The notes under the pieces are model-generated. The model saw nothing but the letters and a program-made list of their open reading frames with translations. It ran no database searches and had not been told where the DNA came from. From Prosopocoilus inquinatus (Eukaryota > Arthropoda > Insecta > Coleoptera > Lucanidae): a stretch of 64,000 nt of DNA. Positions 24,401-39,400 of this stretch are shown piece after piece (position 1 is the first letter of the stretch; each line of letters opens with the position of its first letter). The stretch spans positions 19,685,806 to 19,749,805 of the forward strand of contig CM069875.1 in NCBI GenBank assembly GCA_036172665.1, written 5' to 3'. The position numbers and the translations under genes were made by a program.

Positions 24401-27400
24401 AATAGTGTTGATTAACGCAGTGCAATCACCTGAAATTGACGAGGTCCGTATATGACGTGCATGTATTATTTCTCTGATTCTTTCCTGAATTGTACAGTAT
24501 CTAAATATACACAATATTTAAACATTTCTTTTATTTTTGTCGATGTAAAATTAATTATGCAATTAGCAGTGTAATGACAAAGGTATCGGCAATGAACAAT
24601 GAAATACAATACCTTTACCGTTGTTCATTTTATAATCATGATGAAATTAATAGTGCCGTAAATAGGAGGAATAAGTAAATTAAATATAATAGTGAATTAA
24701 TTCTATTACGTGTTGAATTAATTAAACGGGACATTTGATTTTATTTGCCTTCACCTTTTAACTGCAAAAGCAAGTTGTTGTTTAATAACGTCTAATAAAG
24801 AATACTGGGCGACTTACGTAAATGAAATGTAGGAAACTTTATAAAATTGCTCTAATTAATAAAACGTTCTTTAAGGCGGCGCGGCGTCCGCAGGAGCGTT
24901 TTCTAAAACGTCCAAGCGCTCGCTTTTTCTAACGTCGTGAATAGAACCTATCGATTTAAATATATGCTTTCGCACTAAAGCGCTTTTTTCAGTGCGAACA
25001 TAACTATCAAATCTGATATGTTTTATTCAGAACGTTAGAAAAAGCGAGAGCTTGAACGTTTTAGAAAACGCTCGTGCGAACGAGGCCTTAAAGTTAATGA
25101 CAAATTAAGACAATACTAATAATAAATCAATGTTTGTGGGGCTAATACGGAAAATGCTACATTACAAGTAGAGATTTAAATGCACGCACTGTAGGCAATG
25201 CAGTTAAGTATTTGTAATGAAGCGAATAGTCGTACGTTTACAGTATGTCCCAAAATTCCGAGGGTGTGCCAAAATGGCCCTTGTCCATTTTATCAAAAAT
25301 ATTTTATAATAATAGTAAGTAAATAGTTTTTAAAACTTTAACCAGACAATGTTTAAATTAGAAGGAACACTATCACTTGATAGCTTTGCGAGTACTGTAC
25401 CGTTATTGTATATCGGAGTTTCTTTTAAATGATCCCGGATTTTTCTTAATATACACGTAGCATTCATAGATCATTAACGAGTAAATGGTTAATACCTTGA
25501 GACGTTGCAATTACACTTTTAATGGTGTTAAAATTACATTTTACGGGTGTTACAAATATACATTTAAGGAGTTGAAGTTTCACACTTTGTACTTGAACGG
25601 TATTAATATTACACCTTAATGGTGTAAAATTGTATCTTTACCAACTTAACCATTTATCAAGTTAACTACCTATAAGTGTTATATTTTATTTTTTAGGTGA
25701 GGCTCTAACAGATAAATGTATAACAGAATGCTTTTGGAACTTTTTAACACTGTCTTGTTGTTGAAATAATATTTTTCTCCTAAAATGAGTTATATGCTCT
25801 CCGATTCAGAAATACTTCAACACACAAATTTGTTAAATTTATCTTCAACTCCGCAAAAGTGTAATATGTGGTAATATTTATCCGTTTCGTATATTCAAAA
25901 TTTGTAACTACTATGCAAATAGTTAAATATACATCAAAAAGAGTTACTTTGACAAAATAAAAAAAATAGTTTTTATTACTTTAGGTGAAATTTTTACTCT
26001 TTTGTAATAACGTTTAACTACTTACTCCTTAAACTCCGCAAAATTTTTGTCTGTGTGGTGACATATCTGTTGAATTAGCTAATTAAATACGTTATCTATT
26101 AGGTACATAAAATTAAGAGTTTTTTTAGTCTGCCTCGCTACTTGGTTTAATGAGAATGAACTTACAATTTTTTTTTCGCCCCCTGAACTGCGTCAGATTA
26201 CAAAACTTCCATGGATTAAAGAAGAATCCGACGGTGATGTTGTAAGTGTAGCTCCGGACTTCAAAAAATACACGTCCTTGATTCTTAAAACATCCTCATG
26301 TCTTATTTAGCGACTGAATCGAACCAAACGTAAAAGAATTCCTTTATGTACCGTGCCCCGCTCTCCCGAGATGAGATCAGAGCCAGGGGCCGTATTCTCG
26401 AAACGATCGCCAAGAGTCGAATGCGAAAATAATGTCAAAATGACGCAACTTTCGAACGGTTTGTGCAGTTTTGTGTAAGAGTCTACATCATTTTGAAGTC
26501 GTTTTCGTATGCGACGCCTGTCGCTCGATTCGAGAATACGGTCCCAGACTCCAAAAATAATGGAAATGGTGGTCTTTAAGACCTCGACGGTCTATGAGGT
26601 GCGACTCTGTCGGTTCAATGAGAATCGCAGCACCAAAAGTCGAGCCAATATTTGCAAATATTTGTAAGAGTCGCAGCTAATTGATAAATATTTTCAAATA
26701 TGGCGACGAGTTTTGGCCGCAGCGGGAAGATGTGACACTTAATAAAATAAAAATGGAACAAAGTTTAGTTCGCAAAAGTGACTCCATCTGGATTTTGTGC
26801 ACAGCTAAGGCGGGAGTTTTAAACTTTAATGTTTTAAATAAGTACTTATTTCAAAAGTTATAAAGCAATAATATGCGTTTTAAATATTTACATTTCATTT
26901 CAAACTAAGAAATTGACACATACAACAACGAGAAGCAAATTTCCTTAAAAAATACTAATAACTCACTGCATAAATCCGGTTTAATAATGATAATCACACT
27001 TGTTTTCTTGATTCCTTGTTTTTTATATTTATTGTTGCTGCAACAATCACTGAACAGCGAAGTTTCTTGGACCTGGATATTTATATGCAGCTATGATGTT
27101 AATCGGAATAACGGCCGGTATCTTTGAATTGTCATTAATTTTTCACCATTGTCTCCATTTACAATAAAACGTATTGTTTTCTCTGTTCCTTTCCCTTTTT
27201 TAAAGTATCACAGTTACTGCGTACCTTTTAATAGAAGTAAAATATTTTTACCACGTTGACAGTTTTTCGATGCAGTAAGTGGGAGTCAAATTTTGTCCGT
27301 GCAACGATACCCAATATAAATTTTACGAATTTCACTAACAGCTGTACAGCAAATTATGAAAACAAACTAAACACGAAATGCATATCAAAAAGGGTGGAAA

Positions 27401-30400
27401 TATTCAGACTAGGTTAAACATAAGTTATGACTAAGGCCTCGAATCTGAGGGTCCAAACTCAGAGGCGTTGTATTCCGCGCGCGGCGGGGCTCGATTTCTC
27501 GCTGCATTTGCGATAGGCACGATCAAATTCTGCGTCTCATTAATTTAGATTTCGACGATTCGACATTTATTTGATTGCTCAGTCTCTCCGTAAATATTGA
27601 AGAGTTCAAAATTTACCTAGAGAAAGCGTCTCTCACAACCTGTTATGTTCAGAGATCATTTTCTCGCTTTAAAAGACAAGCATTCTCACGGCAAATCGAA
27701 ACGAACGAACGAACGAAAATTTGTAATGTTATTTAATAATTCATTTTAATAATAATTAATAGCTAAGAAATTTTAGTATTTTCTTTCCTATTCGAATTTC
27801 GAATACCTGAGAATACTCAACAACGCGCGTCTCTGTTAAACCGGGTGTTTGCGTTGGTTGCTTGACACTTCACCGTCCACGGGTTGTAAGGCCGTATAGA
27901 CACCTTTATTTAAACGTTGGTGAAAAAGTTAATTTGAAAAATAGGTGTGAATAAATAAAAGTCGTTATCTTTTAACTTAATTTAATCACTTAAACCTAAT
28001 ATCCCGTACACTATTTTAAGTAAGTCGCGTTATGTTGTGTTACCGATTAACTGACTGTTCAGTGCTTATTCACCCCGTGTTGAGGAATTTAAAAACCTTT
28101 TATACCAGAATAATTCTGGGGTGGTAAAACGTGATTTGTCGTTGCTTACGTAAGTAAGATAGGCGATTGGTTGCCTCCGGGGACTTCTAGAATAGTCTAA
28201 CATTACGTTTAAATGAATTTTCATAAGAAACCCTTAATGGTGGTCTGCAATTTCTGTGAATTTAAATTACTCAACAGAGCGCTCGGGTGTTTTTAAGAAG
28301 GACCGCGCCCTGACAAAACATAATAAAACCATTATGTGAAACATGCCCCGTAGTGGATAAAGATTTTACCTACTAAATACGCTTAGATAAGCAGGTTACA
28401 AGAATCTGAGTCATTGAACAAAATTTACAAGAAATTCTACGTGTTGCAGATGACTATGAATAACAAAATTTACGAGAATATGCGGACAATTAAACATATA
28501 AAAATATAAACGCTAAAAAATTATAAACTTAAAAAGAAATAAAAATTATTTGTTTCGTAGCGAAACACCGGGCAATCGAACGATTCAGACCAGCGCTACA
28601 CCGGGGGTGTTCCGATGCGTATTCGGCATATGGAAGACTGGACGAGCTATTTTCCTCGATCCTTTAGTTATGACTTAAACATAAATGTCATTAAATTTTT
28701 TCATACTTTTGTTTCAGTCAAACATGGAATTATTTGATTGGTTCTTAGTAAAACACTAGCGCCAGTTGTGTTTTGGGTAGAGAAGTGAATTCGGTACAAT
28801 GTTCCTAGATTCAAGTGCCGAATCTTCTTAGATCCTTTAACTTTGGTCAAAGCCATGTAACAGCGTCGAATCAATAGGCGCCTCATTATATTTTATGAAT
28901 ACATTGTCCAGAATTTTTTTTGACCCCTAAACGGCAGGCGTCAGACTACAATACGGCGACCCTCAATAAGTAAAGAACGTCAAAGAATCCGATGGTGATA
29001 TTGAATTTTTGACACTCGGTTGCTCAAGTGCAGGTCCAGACCTCAGAAAATACACATCCTCGGTTCTTAAAAAAATCACTTTTCTCCTTGGGATTTGTAC
29101 CCAAAGGGGAGACATCGGATGTTGCATTTGCTATATGTAAAAAAATTTGACCGTAAGGTGAATTAGCACACTACAGTCCTTATTTTTAAAAGATTTAAAG
29201 CATATAAATTGGTTTTCTTTCGGTTAATAATTAGATTGTCTTTAGTACATTTTACTCACTAGTATTTACGAGGGTCGATCAATAAGTACCCGTGTTTGAA
29301 GACAGGTGGCGCTGGTGAGGGAAGTTGGCATTACCGTCGTATACTGCCATCTGTCAAACGTTGCCATACTTAAAGCGATTTTTCGCGACATACTATTTAG
29401 TAACTTACGGTTACCCGCCCCTCCACATACCAGAAGTAACAGCGCGAAAATGGAAACGGTATGATCAAGTCAATTTTCTGTTTTTGTAGAAGAAAAGCAT
29501 AACCTGAGTTTGTGTCCAAAAGCTAGTTTATTGGGTTTAGTTTAACTGAAAGAAAATGGAAATTTGTGCTACGTTGCTACTGGATGAGTTTTTCAATATG
29601 AACAATATAGAAATAATAAGATGGATGGAACATATATTTAATATGAACAGTAAATTTGTTTATTTATTGCCTGGTTTACGAAATATTTTTTATGGAATGA
29701 ACACTTGTGAAGATAGTGAATGGTTAACCAAATACAACGATGTAATATTTTATCGCTTTTTCCGCTTAAGGAGAATCACTTTCGACACATTATTGAATGT
29801 TTTGCTTGAAAATGACACAACTTGATTAAAAAGAAGTATAGAGGAGGAAATTTCCCAATACGTCCAGAAAAATCACTTCTTATATTTTTATGGTATATGG
29901 CACAAGAAGATTCTTTACAATGTATTGGCTATACGTTTAAAGTGACTGGTAGTACTGTTATGCAAATAGTAAATGTATTTCTCTACATTGTACTTCAAAT
30001 AAAGAATAAATACATATTTTGGCCAAGAAATCAAGAAGAGTTTGCACATGTTAGTAGTGGATTTCAAAATTATCCAGGTAAGTAATTACAGGGTGTTCCA
30101 AAATTCAATACGCAAATTTTATATGTGAGTGAGGAACTTCAAAATAAATCAATTCTGTTAATGAACTTATGTTTTAAAATGCAAACTTACTAAGATACAG
30201 TACAGTAACCAATGAATATAGTTTTTAACGGCAACGCAAAATATATAAATCCACTTTAAATAATAAGTACTTACCATTTAATAATTCATTTGCAGTGAAC
30301 TCATCCACAGTTAATTTGTAATCAATCCCTTTATAGTTAATAGAAATGTCAACCATTCCTTCGTTTGCTTCTTCCATAATTAGAATTTACAAATTCGCAT

Positions 30401-33400
30401 AAATATTACGGGTTATGAGATTATAAGGTTATGTTGCCTCACATACCACAACATACACAGCTCAAAAGGCAGGTATGTTGTAGTATCTAATAACGACGTC
30501 ATGAATGACGTTTTAAGATATTCCCCTAACATACCTATTTGTCGCGAAAACACAATGGTATGTGTTACCTCTAAAAAAGTATGTCGCGAAAAATCGCTTT
30601 AAATTTCAGACTGATTTATAGGTTAGTTTCCATTTGGGAGCCAGTTTTATCAAACGTGTTTCGTGTTTCTCGATAAAATGGAAAAAGAGCAATATCGATC
30701 CGTTATTCGCTTTTTATTTTTGGATGGAAAAACATGCGAAGAAATAAAAGTGAAGTTGGATGCTATCTGTGGGGACCCTTCACCATCTATGACAACCGTG
30801 AGATATTGGTTTAACGCATTTAAACGTGGTCGTACGTCTGTTTTTGATGAGGAGCGGCCAGGTCGCCCGGCAGACGTGGTTACCGAGGAAATTGTTGAAA
30901 AGCTCCACGATATGATTCTTGCTGATCGCCGAACCAAAGTGCGCGAAGTAGCAGAGGCCGTAGGGGTGTCGTACGGAACGGCAATCAATATCTTACATGA
31001 TAAGCTAACTGTGAAAAAGGTGTCGGCCCGATGGTTGCCGCGATTGCTGACAGTGGACAACAAGCGGATACGGCTGTCAATGTCGAAGCAGTGTTTGGAC
31101 CTCTTTAAGCGAAATTCGCAGGAGTTTTTGCGTCGAGTCGTCACCGTTGATGAAACCTGGATACAATATTATACGCCAGAGACCAAGCGACAATCAAAAC
31201 AATGGATTTTTCCTGGTGAATCTGCCCCGAAGAAGGCAAAGTCGGTCCCATCAGCCGGAAAGGTCATGACCACGATTTTTTGGGATTCGATGGGAGTAAG
31301 AAGTAGAAGAAGGAGTAAGAACGATCACGGGGCAGAACTACAGTGAATTATTGGACCGATTCGATAACAAATTGAAGGAGACACGGCCCCATTTGGCTAA
31401 GAAAAAGGTGCTCTTTCACCATGATAATGTTTAGGTACATAATATCCTTAAATAAATTTATCTACTCTTAAAGATGAATCTCAATAAACCATAATATACT
31501 GTATAGTCCATTAAAAAAAAAAACTTTGGTCTGGCACAGCCACACGGAACACTCTATATAATTGTAACTAATTTTAAATCATGTACCTATCTGTACTACA
31601 GATAAGTAATAGAGAAAATAGATTTTAAAAATCTGTATTAATATAGGCGCAATCCATCGAATACGCACTATTGGCGCAAGAAAAGGTGCTCTTTCACCAT
31701 GATAATGCACCAGCACATTCATCCGGAATTGTCGCGGCCAATTTGCACCAACTGCGTTACGAATTGTTGCCGCACCCACCCTCCTCGCCCGACCTGGCTC
31801 CTTGCGACTTCTTTCTGTTCCCCAACATGAAAACATGGCTCGGGGGGAAAAGGTTCAGCTCAAACGAGGAGGTTATCGCCGAGCCAGAAGCGTATTTTGA
31901 AGAGTTTGAGAAATCGTATTTTTTGGAGGGGTTAAAGAAATGGCAGAAACGTTGGGAAAAGTGTGTCGAACTAAAAGGAGATTACGTTGAAAAATAAAAA
32001 ATAAAAATTGTGAAAAACTTGCATCTTCATTCCTAACACGGGTACTTATTGATCGACCCTCGTATGTGAGAGATGGAATTTTCGTCTGTCGGTTATTGTT
32101 CGGTTGAATTTGATTCGAACTGGTGTTTCTGCATTTCCCTGGTTTATAAGGCAAAGAAGGTAAACATATAATAAGTCAGTTACAGTCACAGTTAATGATC
32201 ATAATTACCAACCATTACAACTCTGCGACAAACTAGAAAGCTTGGAGCTAAGGTGGTATTAAATATAAGTGTGCATACGGTTTTTTTATGTTACAGATCA
32301 AATAAATGTAAGTTTTTAACAGACTAAAAAATACAAACGGTCTCAATACAGATTTTCTAAATAAAATCAACGATATTTAGACAAAATATTCCATTGGAAG
32401 ATGGAATAAATGCTGATTTATGAATCTACAATTTGACGTCTTACTGTGTGTAAGTTTGTTGTGTAACACATATTGAACCCTATATTACTATAAAGCTTAA
32501 TCAAGGACCTATTAAATTAAGTAATAAAAGGTAGGGTGATCCATTTAAACTAACCGAGTAAAATAAACATCGGAGTTATGAGTCACCTTGTGTAAAATAA
32601 TAGGAATATGTTTGAGATGGAAATTGTTTTCTGTTGTAGAAAGATTATGTAACGTTACTCTAAAATGTAAATGCCGAATTTTAATAAATGTCTAATCTGT
32701 AAAACATCAAATAATATCATTTTTTACATTGAAATGTCCATATCTCAAAAACTATTAGGTTTAGGTACATAATATCCTTAAATAAATTTATCTACTCTTA
32801 AAGATGAATCTCAATAAACCATAATATACTGTATAGCCCATTAAAAAAAAAACTTTGGTCTGGCACAGCCACACGGAACACTCTATATAATTGTAACTAA
32901 TTTTAAATCATGTACCTATCTGTACTACAGATAAGTAATAGAGAAAATAGATTTTAAAAATCTGTATTAATATAGGCGCAATCCATCGAATACGCACTAT
33001 TGGCGCAAGAAAAGGTGCTCTTTCACCATGATAATGCACCAGCACATTCATCCGGAATTGTCGCGGCCAATTTGCACCAACTGCGTTACGAATTGTTGCC
33101 GCACCCACCCTACTCGCCCGACCTGGCTCCTTGCGACTTCTTTCTGTTCCCCAACATGAAAACATGGCTCGGGAGGAAAAGGTTCAGCTCAAACGAGGAG
33201 GTTATCGCCGAGCCAGAAGCGTATTTTGAAGAGTTTGAGAAATCGTATTTTTTGGAGGGGTTAAAGAAATGGCAGAAACGTTGGGAAAAGTGTGTCGAAC
33301 TAAAAGGAGATTACGTTGAAAAATAAAAAATAAAAATTGTGAAAAACTTGCGTCTTCATTCCTAACACGGGTACTTATTGATCGACCCTCGTATTTCCTT

Positions 33401-36400
33401 AGATAGTGATTGCATTGCATTTGAAACGTGAAATGCAAAATCAGCGAGGAATATAATATGGTAATAGGGTGGTCCAATAGTGCGTATTCGCTAGATAGCG
33501 CCTATATTAATACAGATTTTTAAAATCTGTTTTCGCTATTACTTCCCTATGGTATAAATGCATGATTTAAAATTAGTTATAATTATACAGGGTGTTCCGT
33601 GTGGTTGTGCCAGACCAAAGTTATGTTTTTTAAATGGAACGTACTGTATATTGTAGTTTATTTCGATTCATTTTTAAGAGTAGATAAATTTGTTATAAGG
33701 ATGTTATGTACCTAAATCTAATAGTTTTTGAGATATTGACATTTCAATGTAAAAAAATGGTATTACAGTGAAATCTCTGATAAGCGGACACGAACCGTCG
33801 CCAATTATCTGTCCGCTTGTAAGAGATGTCCGCTTATTAGAGACAATTTTATTAAAAGATTCTATAGAACGGTTCCACAAAATTGTCCGGATACGAGAGG
33901 TGTCCGTTTATCAGAGGTGTCCGTAATGAGAGAGTTCACTGAATTTGATGTTTAACAGATTAGATGTTTATTAAAATTCGGTATTTAAATTTAATAGTAA
34001 CATTACATAACCTCTATGGAACAGAAAACAATTTTCATATCGAACATATTCCTATTATTTTACACAGAGTGATTCACAACTCCGATGTTTATTTTACTCG
34101 GTTAGTTTAAATGGAACACCCTATATTTTATGACTGAATTTAAAAGGTCTTTGATTAAGCTTCACAATGATATAGGGTTAAGTATGTGTTACACAACAAG
34201 CCTACACACAGTAAGATGTCAGAATCGTAGATTCCAATGGAATATTTTGCCTATAATTTAGTTGATTTTAATTAAAAAATCTGTATTGAGACTGTACTTT
34301 TTAGTCTGTTAAGAATTTACATTTATTTGATCTGTAACATAAAAAACCGTATGCATACTTTTATTTAATACCACCCTAGCTCCAAGCTTTCTGGTTTGTC
34401 GCAGAGTTGCAATGGTTGGTAATTATGATCATTAACTGTGATTGACACCGACTTACCTTCTTTGCCTTACAAACCAGAGAAACGCAGAAACACCAGTCTG
34501 AAGTAAATTCAACCGAACAATAACCGACAGATGAAAATTCCATCTCTCACATAGAACATGCAATGGCAGTGGAGATCGAATCCATGCCTGAAGATGCCCG
34601 CCACCCCCCTCCAAGTGTCAGTTCCGTGGCCTGCGAAACTCATGCTTAACTCCTAAAATTTTAATTTTAATTTTATCAACACTATCTGATTATTTTAAAG
34701 GAGACAACACCCTACAACAATAACAGTACCAATAAAGGTGCCGATAAAGATACCAATAAAAATAACAGTAATAATGCAAATAACTATAACAGTTGATTCA
34801 AATGAGTGTAACATAACAGACTAGAAAGTAGAAACAGACTCAATGCAAATTTTCTAAATAAAATCAACGCTATTATAGACAAAATATTCCATTAGAAGAT
34901 GGAATAATGCTGATTTATGAATTTACAAATTTGACATATTACTGTGTGTAGGCTTATTGTGTAACTCAAACTGAACCTTATATCATTGTAACGCTTAATC
35001 AAAGACCTATTATTAAATTGAATTAAATTAAACACAAAATATAGGGTGTTCCATTTAAACTAACGGGGTAGAATAAACATAGAAGCTATGAATCACCCTG
35101 TGTAAAATAATAGGAATATGTTCGAGATGGAAATTGTTTCCTGTTCCGTAGAGGTTATGTAATGTTACTGTAAAATTTAAATGGCAAATTTTAATAAACA
35201 TCTAATCTGTAAAACATCAAATAATACCAGTTTTTTACACTGAAATGTCAAAAACTATTAGGTTTAGGTACGTAATATTCTCATAATAAATTTATCTACT
35301 CTTAAAGACGAATCGAAATAAGCCTTAATATACCGGCTGTTTTAAATTGGGTGTGCACTAAAGGGATATCCTAAACCGTAAGAGATACAAATATGGTTAA
35401 ATGGAAGAAAAGTTGCACGAATCAATGCCTAATTCGTATTCATTGAGAGAATGATATTTTTCTCATTTCTTCTTGAGATATTAATAAAAGTGTAAAAAAA
35501 TTGATTTTCTTTTTCTCTCCAAATCTCTTTTATTATACATAATTTTGAAATTCTGATTTAACTTTCTACAGGCACTTTTTGATTCTGCTTCGAATAGGAG
35601 TAACATAATTGAAGTCAAACGTTTCGTCTTTCCGCGACCATCATCAGTTTCAATTTTTTAAATACAACTTATGTCTTTTTATTGCTCTATACGATAGCAT
35701 CTCCACCATCTCCTGATGGTAATGATATATCACATTTAATAGTTGATATTAATTTGAAGCTTAAATAATTCAGATTTTATATGAAAATTTTATTTAATAC
35801 ATCATTTCAAATTTTTGGTTCACTTTCTTATCTCTTTATTATTCTAGTCGATAGCATTTTTTCTGGTGATTTCAGTGAGTAAAATACTTAATACCTTTTT
35901 TCAAGTAAAGTTAGAATATGACAAAAAAACGGATAAAGTTTCGTCATGTTTTTCTTACCAAGTAAATTTATTCCTAACCACTTTTTTTATTTGTTAAATA
36001 TTACCAACTAACATTCAGTTGTCGGAAGAACAAAGTAAATAAGTTGAATAAAAATTATAGAAGAAGAACATGAGTTTGTGAAATAAATAAAGTGAAATAA
36101 ATAAATTAAAGGAAATCCTCGAAATGTCCTCCACTGTTTTCAAGACACACATTCGTTCTTAATCGTATGTGTTGTCTAGCTTGTCGAACATGAATTCGCG
36201 AAACATTTCTGTAAGAATCTAATGTGCGCCTTCTTAGTTCCTCCTTATTATTTATCTTATTGCTAGCACTGTTTCAATGTCAAAAATATAAAGCCTACTG
36301 TATTCTGTTTAAATTATGGATGGTGGTCCCGATATAACGTGCCAAACTTCAACTAGTCAGAATATTTAGTACCATTTTTGGACTTAACCATACTTAAAAA

Positions 36401-39400
36401 AATAAAGATTGTTAAGTGTTGAGAGCCACTGAGTGCTAAAGAAATTTAAAAAAAATTATATTGTTGTAGACAGTATCTTTCAAATTTATCATAAAAATAT
36501 TCGTTTTTAGCTGCCAATGCCTTGTAGAAGGCACTATTCAGTATCTAAATATTTATAGTATAATTAGTATTCACTTTTTCTTCTAACCCAACAATGCGAG
36601 TCAAAATTAAAAACTAGGCTTTTTCACTCCTATACCAAAGCTGAGATACTAATCTAGCAACTTATATTAGAATCACTAGATATTTGTCGGTAAAAATTCA
36701 TTTTCGTAAGTGCAGTGCATTATTAAAATAACGACACAGAAAAACTTTAAGTAGTTTGTTATAATTTACACTATAGCTAAGAAATGAATTAAAAGTTTGA
36801 AATTATGTATTAAATAAAATTTTCATAGAAAAATCCGTATTATTTAACCTTCAGATTAATATCAACTATTAAGTGTATAGGAGAAAAAATTCTATCTAAT
36901 AGAACAGTAAAAACATATAAGTTGTATTTAAAAAATCGAAACTGATGATGGTCGCGGAAAGACGAAACGTTTGACTTCAATTATGTTACTCCTATTCGAA
37001 GCAGAATCAAAAAGTGCCTGTAGAAAGTTAAATCAGAATTTCAAAATGATGTATAATAAAAGAGATATGGAGAGAAAAAGAAAATCAATTTTTTTACACT
37101 TTTATTAATATCTCAAGAAGAAATGAGAAAAATATCATTCTCTCAATGGATACGAATTAGGCATTGATTCGTGCAACTTTTCTTCCATTTAACCATATTT
37201 GTATCTCTTACGGTTTAGGAGATCCCTTCAGTGCACACTCAATTTGAAACAGCCGGTATAGTATGTTCCATTTAAAAGACATAACTTTGGTCTGGCAGAG
37301 CCACACAGAACACTCTGTATAATCGTAACTAATTTTAAATCATGCATCTATACTATAGGTAAGTAATAGCGAAACCAGTTTTTAAAAATCTGCATTAATA
37401 TAGGCGCTGTCTACCGAATACGAATTATGTTTAAGGAAATATTTTAATAATCTATTGAACATAGTTTTTTTATAAATTTCAGAAAAAGTAGGAAGGATTG
37501 ATACAGGTCAATAATTAGACACCTCTCTGTTATCACTTCCTTTAAAGATAGGAATCACTCGTGCAGTCTTTAGTACAGTGAAAAAATATCCAGGTTTGAA
37601 GTTTTCGTTTAGAAGATATGTAAGATGAGAGGTTAATACATCAGCCACTTCTGTTAAAGCTTTATTCTCACTATCCTGCAAGCGGTCTGCATGCACGGAG
37701 CGTACCCTATGAATTCAATGCCTTTTTTGGGTTGCAATCTCATTATGCGGGCGCCGGCCCGGCAAAGCACGCTGCTTGCACGAGTTTCTTCCTGACAATA
37801 TTTGCCGAATATGTACCGCGCCGATTCTGCGTGTTGCAGAATTTAGTTTAGTATTATATGAAAGTTAATTGTTCATCCGAAATGGATGTAAAATTAATAG
37901 GATGCATTATTTGCCGAGCAAGTGCAGGGCCCGTTCCGAGCCCGTGCATAACAGGTCGCTTGCACGATAGTGAGATTAAAGCTTAATAGCGACCAAGGTA
38001 TTTCGTCTATACCGGTTGAGTATTTGCTGGATACCTCAATAACTGTGTTGTATATTTCAACATTTCAGTTACAAGACAGAGAGAGACTGATTAATAGAAA
38101 ATTGTTCTTCAGTAACGGTAGTTGTGTATATTTGACATTAGTAAAAAATGTGTTTAACAAGTTTATAATTGTCTCCTGAACACTTAAGTATTTGGAATGT
38201 TTATTAATTATAGTCCACACCACTTTACATGTCAAATTTTAATTTTTCCGTAATGATTTTCCTATGTTCACTTTTAAAATTTAAGTATGTTATTAATTTT
38301 ATCAGTTGACAAATTTATCAATTTATATTTATGATAAAAATTAGAAAGTTGGATAGAATTTTGTGTAATTTGTTAACCAATCCTTACTATTTGCATCCAA
38401 GCAATCCAGATCTAATCTTGAAATTTTTCATCGTAATACACTTTAATACGTATTAATTCTGTGATTAATTAATATTTTTTAATTCTTTCTTTTCTTTTTC
38501 CAGTCAAAACGTACCTGAGTCCCGTGGAAACTCATTGCAATAATATCAACTATTTTATTCCGGACGAAAACAATGAAACAAGAGATCTCACCGATGACGC
38601 CTGGACGAAACTCCGTAAGTAATTAATCATTATTGTACTTATTTTTTTCTGCTAAATTGAAATCGTTGAATAATTAATTAATATCCGCGAGAATTTATGA
38701 AAATCTGTGTCGCGTCGTGAAAATAATTACCCATATTCAGGCTAAGCGCACACTCAGTAAGTGGGTTATTAAAAGAAAAACAAAACCCAGTCACATTTTC
38801 GCCAACATGTGCGAATGAAAGTTGAACTAAATTTACTAAATTGTATACAAAAAGTAAATTATTCTAATTATTCTTATGGTATGGGCATTATTATGCAATA
38901 TTGCTTTGCGTGCTTAACGAGTTTGTGTATTTTATATTAATTTCCGTACTTTCGCCGTTATTTGAGTGCGAACCGCATAAATTTTGCTATCAAAATGAAT
39001 TATGTTGAAGTAACGAACTGTGATAATAATTCTTTCCGGAAGTATTCAGTCATATTAATTTTCTTTTTTTTTCTTTGTTTATAATATTCACGGAAACAGA
39101 AAAGTAGATAAAATTGGTAAAAAATGAAATGTTAGAGTAATTCATTCAACAAGGGATTTAAATTAATCTATCCGGTTTCTTTACTATTTTTTCACGGAGC
39201 TTATGTATTTTTACGACTTCGGCAAATAATAATAATCGTCACTTGATTTCGAAAACTTTAATTAAACACTGGCTTAAGAGAGTACAAATAACTCGGACAA
39301 TAACTTACAATACTTATTTTGATAAATAGCACTGAAATATTTCACTGTTTATTTCGGCCAAGTTGCTCGCACATCGCTAGCTAAATGTGAACTTGTTAAA

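Larger units (their letters stand above)
29374..30600. mobile_element. PIF/Harbinger element nested in the mariner
   Basis: Inverted ends AAGCGATTTTTCGCGACATAC / GTATGTCGCGAAAAATCGCT sit at a TTAA-like site and contain CGCGAAAA-type subterminal motifs. Inside are a transposase fragment (+ strand) and a separate small exon (- strand), the usual two-gene divergent or convergent layout of Harbinger elements. Confidence 0.8.
29269..32062 (+). mobile_element. mariner element with nested insertions
   Basis: Left end CGAGGGTCGATCAATAAGTA and right end TACTTATTGATCGACCCTCG are exact inverted repeats of at least 28 bp, each beside a TA. The interior carries a DD34D transposase broken by a PIF/Harbinger element upstream of the gene and by an R1 fragment within it. 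A second copy of the 3' end follows at 33003-33391. Confidence 0.9.

Noticed and set aside
28701..28886. Minus-strand 61-codon frame with YMALTKVKGSKK
   Set aside because: Weak similarity to a piece inside the foldback copy at 55440-55962 suggests repeat debris; no protein family recognised.
34570..34660. GC-richer patch with CGCCACCCCCCTCCAAGTGTC as an exon or tRNA
   Set aside because: No cloverleaf pairing and no splice-framed open reading that fits a known protein.
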